Origin: Sulfurovum sp.
Lineage (GTDB): Bacteria > Campylobacterota > Campylobacteria > Campylobacterales > Sulfurovaceae
Direction: 5' to 3'
Assembly: GCA_024763575.1 (NCBI GenBank)
Contig: JANTFF010000037.1
Span: 1 to 6,730 of the forward strand
DNA length: 6,730 bases
Shown: positions 1 through 5,298 of the stretch, piece after piece
How the letters are laid out: each line of letters opens with the position of its first letter
Numbering within the stretch: the first letter of the stretch is position 1
Made by a program: the position numbers and the translations under genes
The notes under the pieces: generated by a model
The model's database searches: none
Told to the model about the DNA's origin: nothing
The model's input: the letters and a program-made list of their open reading frames with translations, nothing else

Positions 1-60
1 CTTCAAGACTATAAATCAGAAAGCCTTTCAAATTCAGACTCGTTGGAGTTTGCTAGTTAG
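1..60 (+). CDS. C-terminal tail of a TnpB-like (OrfB) RNA-guided nuclease, 5' partial
   Basis: A frame open from base 1 ends at the TAG at 58-60 and encodes a polar, Ser/Asp/Glu-rich tail (ending SDSLEFAS) of 19 residues. Its place just before the right-end hairpin is where tnpB stops in IS200/IS605 elements, and TnpB tails after the last RuvC motif are commonly short, polar and poorly conserved. No catalytic motif is visible because only the tail is here. A second frame, starting at base 2, is also open until the TAG at 77-79 in the hairpin loop and could be the real one. The call rests on the element context, not on protein similarity. Confidence 0.4.
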   Translation, partial: LQDYKSESLSNSDSLEFAS

Positions 61-64
61 GAAG

Positions 65-86
65 CCTCTAGCTCTTTAGCTAGAGG
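65..86 (+). repeat. Perfect subterminal hairpin of the IS right end
   Basis: CCTCTAGC and GCTAGAGG form an 8-bp perfect stem around a 6-base loop (TCTTTA). In IS200/IS605 elements such hairpins are recognised in single-stranded form by the TnpA transposase, and they also form the last stem of the TnpB-associated RNA. The TAG stop of the interrupted PIN gene (80-82, read on the other strand) lies in its right arm. Confidence 0.8.
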
Positions 87-304
87 TAGTTCACATCAAG
101 TATAGAGTCTAGTGCTTTTATTTTTCCTTTTTTTGAAAGTACATAATACAAGGTAGTGATAATATCACAAGAAGTAAAAATATCAATATTTTTTTCTTGA
201 AGTAATCTATATATAGCCTTTGAACTCTCTTTGTGAAAAGGTCGATTTTCATCATACATATCAAGGATGATATTAGCATCTAAAAACACTCTTTTATAGT
301 TCAC
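80..304 (-). pseudogene. PIN-domain (VapC-like) toxin, C-terminal half cut off by the IS element
   Basis: VapC-type PIN proteins are RNases of about 130-140 residues that use a cluster of acidic residues and Mg2+. This frame gives only 74 residues. The N-terminal PIN motif is clear (VFLDANIILDMYDENRP, with the first catalytic Asp at residue 9), as is the middle TSCDIITTLYYVL helix. The later acidic residues of the active site are absent. Residues 1-70 look genuine; residues 71-74 (VNYL) and the TAG stop are read from the IS right end. The start is GTG at 302-304, which overlaps the antitoxin gene by 11 bases and has AAGG a few bases upstream; such overlap is typical of toxin-antitoxin operons. 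The rest of the toxin gene is expected on the far side of the element, outside the window. The product is very likely inactive. Confidence 0.78.
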
Positions 305-533
305 GATTTGCCTTAATAGATTGAATAGATTTATCTGTAAACAGCCCTGTTGCAGAACCTTTTAAACGATTAAAAGCTTTGATACGCTTTTTTACTTTTA
401 TCTGTTTATATCTCTCTTCTATCATCTCTTGTACTAGTGAGGTCATAGACTGTTTAGTCTCTTTGGCTAACTCTTCAAGATATGAAGCTATATTTTTGTC
501 AAATACAAAGTTTTTTCTTACTGTTGCTTCCAT
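294..533 (-). CDS. Ribbon-helix-helix (CopG/VapB-like) antitoxin of a PIN-domain toxin
   Basis: This 79-residue protein has the layout of a ribbon-helix-helix antitoxin. An N-terminal strand (TVRKNFVFD, residues 4-12) is followed by helix 1 (about 13-26), a turn and helix 2 (SMTSLVQEMIEERYKQ, 29-44). Then comes a basic tail (KVKKRIKAFNRLKG, 46-59) that probably folds onto and neutralises the toxin. Such antitoxins bind their own promoter as dimers. The ATG start is fixed by a strong AAGGAG at 545-540, six bases upstream. It is the first gene of a two-gene operon; the toxin GTG start overlaps its end. It appears intact while its partner is broken, so it may survive as an orphan repressor or anti-addiction module. 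The family call is firm; the assignment to VapBC rests on the PIN partner. Confidence 0.82.
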   Translation of the reverse strand: MEATVRKNFVFDKNIASYLEELAKETKQSMTSLVQEMIEERYKQIKVKKRIKAFNRLKGSATGLFTDKSIQSIKANREL

Positions 534-539
534 TAAGTA

Positions 540-545
540 CTCCTT
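540..545 (-). promoter_or_regulatory. Strong ribosome binding site of the antitoxin
   Basis: Read on the minus strand this is AAGGAG followed by six bases and ATG (533-531). It is a near-complete anti-16S match and is much stronger than the site in front of the toxin. The difference agrees with the usual need to make antitoxin in excess. Confidence 0.75.
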
Positions 546-546
546 T

Positions 547-605
547 TTATGTATCGAAAATTATGTATAAATTATAGCATAACTTTATCAGAATATCAAT
601 CTGAT
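547..605. promoter_or_regulatory. Possible operator repeats around the antitoxin promoter
   Basis: Two kinds of repeat flank the promoter. A perfect 8-bp direct repeat, TTATGTAT, occurs at 547-554 and 561-568, between the -10 box and the gene, spaced 14 bp start to start. An inverted repeat ATCAGA/TCTGAT (587-592 and 600-605) encloses the -35 box. Ribbon-helix-helix antitoxins bind short repeated half-sites at their own promoters, so either set could be the operator. In DNA this AT-rich, chance matches of this length are possible. Confidence 0.35.
571..599 (-). promoter_or_regulatory. Sigma-70-type promoter of the antitoxin-toxin operon
   Basis: On the minus strand TTGATA (599-594), a 17-base spacer and TATAAT (576-571) are present. 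TG stands one base before the -10 box (extended -10, TGCTATAAT). This is an almost perfect consensus. Transcription would start near 564, leaving a leader of about 30 bases before the antitoxin ATG. Confidence 0.72.
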
Positions 606-658
606 TTCATTGCCCAAAATTTATACAAAAAATATACTCTATTTTCATCAAAATTAAT

Positions 659-678
659 TATAATAAGTCAATTATACT
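659..678 (+). promoter_or_regulatory. Likely promoter region of the nitrate reductase-like gene
   Basis: TATAAT at 659-664 is a perfect -10 box, and TATACT at 673-678 is a second candidate. No convincing -35 box stands 17 bases upstream of either, which is common for AT-rich Campylobacterota promoters. The first box gives a leader of about 23 bases. The second would place the start almost at the ribosome binding site (AAGGG, 682-686), so the first is preferred. No recognisable regulator site was seen. Confidence 0.4.
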
Positions 679-693
679 CAAAAGGGTAAACAA

Positions 694-3003
694 ATGATAG
701 CAAAATTAAAAGATTTTCTAGGCGTAGATATAAAAATAGATAAATACAAAAAAAGAGATGATGCCAAATTTGGTAAAATTTCTAACTTTAAAACCCCTGA
801 TGAGTGGGTACGAAGTACTTGTGGATATTGTGGTGTAGGTTGTGGACTCTATATTGGTGTAAAAGATGGACGACCTGTATATACCAAAGGTGACCCAGCT
901 CATCCTGTAAGTCTCGGTACTCTTTGCCCAAAAGGTTTAACAGAACATGAGATGGTAGATTCTAATGGGAGGGTTACTACTCCTATGATTAGAAAAGATG
1001 GAGAGTTAAAAGCTGTAGAGTGGGATGAAGCATTTAAATTTACAAGTGATAAATTCAAAGAGATACAGTCCAAATATGGTAAAAAAGCTGTAGCTTGTTT
1101 ATCTACTGGACAATTTTTGACTGAAGATTTTTATACTTTAGGTAAGTTTGTACAACTTGGACTTGAAACTAATAATTATGATGGAAATACTACGCTATGT
1201 ATGGCTAGTGCTGTTATGGGGTACAAACAGACATTTGGAAGTGATGGACCACCTGCTAGTTATGAGGATTTTTCTCATGCTGATGTGATTATGCTTATAG
1301 GTGCAAATATTGCAGACAATCATCCTATACTCAAACTACATATTGCAAAGAACAAAAAAATAACTGGTAAAAAACCAACTATTATAGTAGTTGACCCAAG
1401 ACATTCCAAGACTGCAAATATGGCTGATATTTTTGTACCAATTGCTCCACGAAGTGATTTGGCACTACTTAATGGATTGTGTTATATTATCTTTGAGCAG
1501 GGTTGGGAAGATGAGAAGTTTATCAAAGAGAGGACTTCAGGATATAGAGAGTTCAAATCGCATATTATGAAAAACTATCCTCCTCAAGAGGTAGCTAATA
1601 TTACAGGAATTGATGTCAAAGAGCTTTATAATCTAGCAAAAGTATATGCCACAGCAGACAAAGCAATGAGTGCATGGACTATGGGAGTCAATCAAAGCTC
1701 AATCGGAACAGATACAGTAAGTGCTATTTGTAATTTGGCACTTATTACTGGTAATCTTGGAAAAGAGGGGGCAAGTCCTTTTTCTATAACAGGTCAATGT
1801 AATGCCATGGGAACAAGAGAGTTTGGATTTACAAGTTCAATCCCTGGTTATAGGAATTACAGTAGTGATACAGATAGAGCAATATTTGCAGATATTATTG
1901 GTGTTCCTACAGAGCTTATTCCTTCTTCTCGTGGCTACTCATATCCACAAATTATTGATGCTATTGATGCAGGTGAGATTAAAGCCCTATGGGTAACAGC
2001 TACAAATCCATTGGTAAGTTTCCCTGACCAAAATAAATTGCGAAGAGCATTGAAAAAACTAGATATTTTAGTAGTGCAAGATGCATTTATGAGTGAGACA
2101 GCCGAAATTTCAGATGTGATATTTTCAGCATCTACTTGGAGTGAAAAAGAGGGAACTTATACCAATAGTGAGAGACGATGTAACTATGCCAAAAAAGCCG
2201 TAGAGCCTCTAGGCAAAACTATGAGTGATACCAATATTGTAATCGAGTTTTCTAAATATTTTGAGGGTAAATATGAGCTTTTATTTAAAGAGTTCAAATC
2301 AAGTGAAGATATTTTTAATGAGATAAAAAGAGTGAGTAAAGGGCAGTTATGTGATTACTCTGAAATGTCTTACAATAAGATAGAAGAGTTAGGAGGAATT
2401 CAATGGCCTTGTAATGAAGAGTATCCAGAGGGAAAAAAACGGCTATATACAGAGGGATTTGATTGTCCAACAGAAGATGGAAAAGCCAAACTTTTACCTT
2501 TGGATTGGAAGCCATTAGCTGAAAGTTGTAATCCTGATTTCCCACTCACACTAAATACAGGTAGAACTGTAGAGCAGTGGCATACTAGAACAAAAACAAA
2601 AGAGATAGCACTTTTAAATAATTTAGCTCCTGAAGCGTGGGTTGAGCTTAATCCAAAAGATGCAATTAAACTCAAAGTCAAAAGTGGAGATAGAATATCT
2701 ATTGGTTCTAGTAGGGGAAAAGTGGAAAATATTATAGTCAAAGTGACAGAAGTAGTAAGAGAGGGTGACTGTTTTGTGCCTTTTCACTTTAGCGAACAGT
2801 TAATCAATTCTGTAACTATTGCTGATTTCGACTCTAAATCTTATGAACCTAATTTTAAACAGTGTGCTGTTAACCTCTATAGTGATAGTGTTCCTAATGG
2901 TATTAAAATGCAAGAGACTAAAATAGCAGGAGAGATAGAACACCAAAAAGTAGAAGTGGAATTATCTGGTGTTAAATCAAAAGTTGAACATCTACATCAT
3001 TGA
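694..3003 (+). CDS. Cytoplasmic molybdopterin nitrate reductase, NasA/NarB-like catalytic subunit
   Basis: This 769-residue enzyme of the DMSO reductase superfamily most likely reduces nitrate to nitrite for assimilation. Residues 43-80 hold a [4Fe-4S] site (C43, C46, C50, C78) followed by the conserved K80 of the CPKG motif. TTLCMASAV places the probable molybdenum ligand at C169, as in the NapA/Nas group. ADNHPIL (207-213), GQCNAMGTRE (367-376) and NSERR (491-495) are cofactor-pocket motifs. The C-terminal dinucleotide-binding domain (about 615-728) starts with LNTGRTVEQWHTRTK, which is typical of assimilatory nitrate reductases. There is no Tat signal, so it should be cytoplasmic, and no added [2Fe-2S] or FAD domain, so a ferredoxin or flavodoxin donor is likely. 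The N-terminal extension of about 40 residues and the HLHH tail are unexplained. The ATG is supported by AAGGG seven bases upstream. No nitrite reductase or transporter gene adjoins it. A related oxidoreductase with another substrate cannot be excluded. Confidence 0.82.
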   Translation: MIAKLKDFLGVDIKIDKYKKRDDAKFGKISNFKTPDEWVRSTCGYCGVGCGLYIGVKDGRPVYTKGDPAHPVSLGTLCPKGLTEHEMVDSNGRVTTPMIRKDGELKAVEWDEAFKFTSDKFKEIQSKYGKKAVACLSTGQFLTEDFYTLGKFVQLGLETNNYDGNTTLCMASAVMGYKQTFGSDGPPASYEDFSHADVIMLIGANIADNHPILKLHIAKNKKITGKKPTIIVVDPRHSKTANMADIFVPIAPRSDLALLNGLCYIIFEQGWEDEKFIKERTSGYREFKSHIMKNYPPQEVANITGIDVKELYNLAKVYATADKAMSAWTMGVNQSSIGTDTVSAICNLALITGNLGKEGASPFSITGQCNAMGTREFGFTSSIPGYRNYSSDTDRAIFADIIGVPTELIPSSRGYSYPQIIDAIDAGEIKALWVTATNPLVSFPDQNKLRRALKKLDILVVQDAFMSETAEISDVIFSASTWSEKEGTYTNSERRCNYAKKAVEPLGKTMSDTNIVIEFSKYFEGKYELLFKEFKSSEDIFNEIKRVSKGQLCDYSEMSYNKIEELGGIQWPCNEEYPEGKKRLYTEGFDCPTEDGKAKLLPLDWKPLAESCNPDFPLTLNTGRTVEQWHTRTKTKEIALLNNLAPEAWVELNPKDAIKLKVKSGDRISIGSSRGKVENIIVKVTEVVREGDCFVPFHFSEQLINSVTIADFDSKSYEPNFKQCAVNLYSDSVPNGIKMQETKIAGEIEHQKVEVELSGVKSKVEHLHH

Positions 3004-3908
3004 AGTTGCATACTATTTAAAATCTCCTTTAGCCCCAAGTCAACTTTGACTTGTGGTAAAAATGATGGTTTCTCCTCTAATTCTATATTTACAAAATCAA
3101 CATCATCACTATGTAAAGTTTTTTTAATCATATTTTTTACTTTGTAAATAGATGAGATTTTATCAACTAAGATACCTTGAATTTGGGGCATATTTGCTAT
3201 AAATATTTTACCCTCTGTAAATGGTTTAAGCTGTTGTACTTTTAATCCACGATTTGTTGCCACATCATTTATGAAATTTTCATAAGTTGGTTTGAGTAAA
3301 TTTTTGGTCATATACTCTCTATTTTCATCATCTATTTTTGCTAAAAGAGATATAGGCTTTTTGAATTTACCAGCAGCCATATAATCCTCTTCTACACCTA
3401 CTTTTCTAGCTAATTCTCCTAGATTATAGTGAGGCATTATCACACCAATAGAGCCTACAATTGCATTTTTGTTAGCTATCAATGGTTTAATAGCTGATGC
3501 TATATAATATCCACCACTAGCAGCGATAGAGTCCACATACATAGTAACATTTAAATCTTTTTGATAATCTTTTAGATATTCACTAAGTTCTTCACTAGCA
3601 GTTGGAGAACCCCCTGGTGAACCCATAATAAATAGTACAGATTTATATACACCATCTTTACGGATTTTGTCCATTTTGTTCATAACTGTGGTGGTAAACT
3701 TTTCGGTTACTGGTTTATTATATCTAATTACTGCTACTTTAGTTTTAGCTGTACTTACTTCATCAAAAAGCCCCATATTACCAAAATATATTGCGATGAA
3801 CACTATTTCAGCCAATAGTATTATACCTATAATCCATGCTTTGAGATTACTAATAAATATCTGTTTCTTTAGAGCTTTAATCTCATAATCTTTAACTTCT
3901 TGCAACAA
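2997..3908 (-). CDS. sppA: Signal peptide peptidase SppA, short (36K) membrane-anchored form
   Basis: SppA degrades signal peptides left in the membrane after protein export. The protein has 303 residues, matching the short single-domain SppA family rather than the 600-residue E. coli type. A short basic N-terminus precedes one membrane helix (about 24-42), and the protease domain lies outside. MGSPGGSPTASEEL (95-108) is the conserved glycine-rich loop. The nucleophile is S131 (SIAASGGYY) and the general base K183 (AGKFKKP). The 52-residue spacing equals that of Ser147/Lys199 in Bacillus subtilis SppA, recalled from the literature. The start is TTG at 3908-3906. A second TTG follows directly (3905-3903) and lies at a better distance, six bases, from the AAGGA site (3916-3912), so the true start may be one codon later. 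It is convergent with the nitrate reductase gene, overlapping it by seven bases, and divergent from cobQ. Confidence 0.92.
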   Translation of the reverse strand: MLQEVKDYEIKALKKQIFISNLKAWIIGIILLAEIVFIAIYFGNMGLFDEVSTAKTKVAVIRYNKPVTEKFTTTVMNKMDKIRKDGVYKSVLFIMGSPGGSPTASEELSEYLKDYQKDLNVTMYVDSIAASGGYYIASAIKPLIANKNAIVGSIGVIMPHYNLGELARKVGVEEDYMAAGKFKKPISLLAKIDDENREYMTKNLLKPTYENFINDVATNRGLKVQQLKPFTEGKIFIANMPQIQGILVDKISSIYKVKNMIKKTLHSDDVDFVNIELEEKPSFLPQVKVDLGLKEILNSMQLQ

Positions 3909-3969
3909 TAATCCTTTTTATGAAAATAATTGATAGAATATCATCTTAATTTTAAAAATAAGGCTATTT
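3909..3969. promoter_or_regulatory. Divergent sppA/cobQ promoter region
   Basis: Both genes must be read from these 61 bases. For cobQ, TGATAGAAT (3931-3939) forms an extended -10 box (TG, one base, TAGAAT), with a start near 3946. For sppA, TATTCT read on the minus strand (3940-3935) overlaps it. No good -35 box is visible for either. AAGG (3960-3963) lies six bases before the cobQ ATG. The space is too short for a cobalamin riboswitch, and none of its motifs is present. Confidence 0.4.
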
Positions 3970-5298
3970 ATGAAAAATATATCAATTTTTGGAACAAGTA
4001 GTGATGCAGGTAAATCTACTATCACATTTGTTATAGCCAAAATAATACAAGAGATGGGCTACACAGTAGCCCCATTCAAAGCACAAAATGTATCCAATAA
4101 TGCAATGGTAGCTGATGATGGTAGCGAAATAGCAGTAGCTCAATATTTCCAAGCTGAAGTTTTAGGTATTCCTACAAGTTATCATCTAAACCCAATACTA
4201 CTAAAGTCAGGTAGGAATAGTTTAGCTTCACTTATAATTAATGGAAAAGCAATTACTACTAAAGATGTTAGAGAATATTATAGAGATTTGGATGAACTAA
4301 AACCTATAGTCAAAGCCTCTTTTGAAAAGCTAGATAGCCAATATGATTGTATAGTAGCAGAGGGTGCAGGAAGCCCCGTTGAGCTTAATCTTATGGATAA
4401 AGATTTATCCAATATTTATATAGCTACAGAGTTTAATACCAAGATTATATTGGTAGCAGATATAGAAAAAGGTGGTGTGTTTGCTTCTATTTGGGGAGTT
4501 TATAATCTACTGCCTAAAAAGCTTAGAGATAATGTTATAGGGGTTATAGTCAATAAATTTAGAGGTGATTTAACTCTATTTGATGAGGGTGTGCGTATTA
4601 TAGAAGAGGAGTTTGGTATTCCAGTTTTGGGTGTTTTGCCATATACTCCTTTTAATCTGGGGTTTGAAGACTCCCAATCACTTATAAACTACAAACAAGA
4701 AAATAGTTTAAATGCTAAAAAAGTAGGAGTAGTAGCATATCCTACTATGAGTAACTATAATGATTTTGAGCCTCTCATAGCTGATAATAGTATATCTGTA
4801 GAGTTTATTAGAAGTAATATAGATTTAGAACAGTTTGAGCAGATTATTTTAGCAGGTTCAAAACTTGTTATGCAAGATTTGGCTTGGCTAAAAGAGATTG
4901 GACTATTTGACCAACTACAAACTACTCAAAAAGAGATATTGGGTATATGTGGAGGATATGAGATGATGTTTGAAAATCTAATTGATAATGAACTCATAGA
5001 GTCATCTCAAAAAATAGTTCAAGGTTTGGGATTGATTGACGATGATATTATATTTAAAAAGGAAAAAATAGTCAAAAAAGGAGAATACCAAATATTTGGT
5101 AAAATTGTAAAAGGATTTGAGATACACCATGGAGTTAGCAAAAAATATCCACTATATTATCAAAGAGAAAATATATTAGGTACATTTGTGCATGGTATTT
5201 TTGATGATAATAAGTTTGAAGAGTATAAAAAGAGGACTATAGATAGTTTTGTGTCTAGCATAAAAAAGAAACTAGACACAAAATTTATTAACTATTAA
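3970..5298 (+). CDS. cobQ: Cobyric acid synthase CobQ
   Basis: CobQ amidates adenosylcobyrinic acid a,c-diamide at four side chains (b, d, e, g) using glutamine and ATP, a late step in building the cobalamin ring. The N-terminal ATP-binding domain starts with the P-loop GTSSDAGKST (8-17), followed by APFKAQNVSNNAMV (34-47), VAEGAGSPVE (129-138) and the ADIEKGGVFAS stretch (163-173), all CobQ hallmarks. The C-terminal class I-like glutamine amidotransferase domain has LAGSK (294-298), the nucleophile C327 in GICGGYEMM, FEIHHG (383-388) and the catalytic H408 in GTFVHGIFD. At 442 residues it is somewhat shorter than many CobQ proteins (about 480-510), but every motif is present. The ATG at 3970 follows AAGG by six bases. 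No other cobalamin gene is in the window, so the pathway must be completed elsewhere. Its last codons contain a perfect inverted repeat, and its stop overlaps the next gene. Confidence 0.95.
   Translation: MKNISIFGTSSDAGKSTITFVIAKIIQEMGYTVAPFKAQNVSNNAMVADDGSEIAVAQYFQAEVLGIPTSYHLNPILLKSGRNSLASLIINGKAITTKDVREYYRDLDELKPIVKASFEKLDSQYDCIVAEGAGSPVELNLMDKDLSNIYIATEFNTKIILVADIEKGGVFASIWGVYNLLPKKLRDNVIGVIVNKFRGDLTLFDEGVRIIEEEFGIPVLGVLPYTPFNLGFEDSQSLINYKQENSLNAKKVGVVAYPTMSNYNDFEPLIADNSISVEFIRSNIDLEQFEQIILAGSKLVMQDLAWLKEIGLFDQLQTTQKEILGICGGYEMMFENLIDNELIESSQKIVQGLGLIDDDIIFKKEKIVKKGEYQIFGKIVKGFEIHHGVSKKYPLYYQRENILGTFVHGIFDDNKFEEYKKRTIDSFVSSIKKKLDTKFINY
5247..5283. terminator. Perfect 12-bp inverted repeat inside the end of cobQ, possible two-way transcription stop
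   Basis: TTTTGTGTCTAG (5247-5258) and CTAGACACAAAA (5272-5283) pair perfectly around an A-rich 13-base loop. The repeat lies between two convergent genes whose stops overlap at 5295-5298, where a shared terminator is expected. However, neither side carries the run of T that follows a classical Rho-independent stem; the T and A runs are part of the stem itself. It may act as a hairpin that ends or protects both transcripts. The repeat is certain, its role is not. Confidence 0.5.

Larger units (their letters stand above)
1..94 (+). mobile_element. Right end of an IS200/IS605-type (tnpB-bearing) insertion element, left part outside the window
   Basis: The element enters from the left edge and appears to end at TTCAC (90-94). 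The signature is GAAGCC, a perfect 8-bp hairpin (65-86) and then GGTAGTTCAC. From memory of the family, this is the typical right end of IS605/IS1341-like elements, which carry a subterminal hairpin instead of terminal inverted repeats. The boundary is also supported from the host side: the PIN-domain reading frame to the right is sensible up to the Asp codon at 95-97, then runs into element sequence and stops within the hairpin. The left end and any tnpA lie outside the window, so it cannot be told whether the element is autonomous. The exact last base (94, give or take a few) is inferred. Confidence 0.72.
1..112 (+). ncRNA. Possible 3' part of a TnpB guide (omega/re) RNA
   Basis: In characterised TnpB systems the non-coding RNA overlaps the end of tnpB, covers the right end with its hairpin, and runs out into flanking host DNA, whose first 16-20 bases serve as the guide. 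Here the hairpin (65-86) and terminus (about 94) are in the right order. The guide would start at 95 (ATCAAGTATAGAGTC) and lies inside the PIN-domain gene. Neither expression nor the upstream scaffold can be seen, and the end coordinate is nominal. This is an inference from family knowledge. Confidence 0.3.

Noticed and set aside
379..570. Open frame of 63 residues on the plus strand opposite the antitoxin
   Set aside because: It is antisense to a clear ribbon-helix-helix gene and its promoter, and has no ribosome binding site.
1802..1996. Open frame of 64 residues on the plus strand inside the nitrate reductase gene
   Set aside because: It is an out-of-frame shadow in a region where the main frame holds conserved motifs, and its product is unlike a real protein.
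2400..2741. Open frame of 113 residues on the minus strand
   Set aside because: It lies fully inside the nitrate reductase gene on the opposite strand, has no ribosome binding site and shows low-complexity Ser/Leu composition typical of an antisense shadow.
3036..3053. Palindrome CAAGTCAA/TTGACTTG as a terminator for the nitrate reductase gene
   Set aside because: The loop is only two bases unless the stem opens, there is no T run on either strand, and the bases encode a normal stretch of SppA.
3667..3888. Hydrophobic 73-residue frame opposite the start of sppA
   Set aside because: Its hydrophobicity is explained by the complement of the sppA signal-anchor region; there is no independent evidence of translation.
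3909..3969. Cobalamin riboswitch in front of cobQ
   Set aside because: Only 61 bases are available, shared with a divergent gene, and no B12-box-like sequence or structured leader is seen; cobalamin riboswitches need roughly 200 bases.
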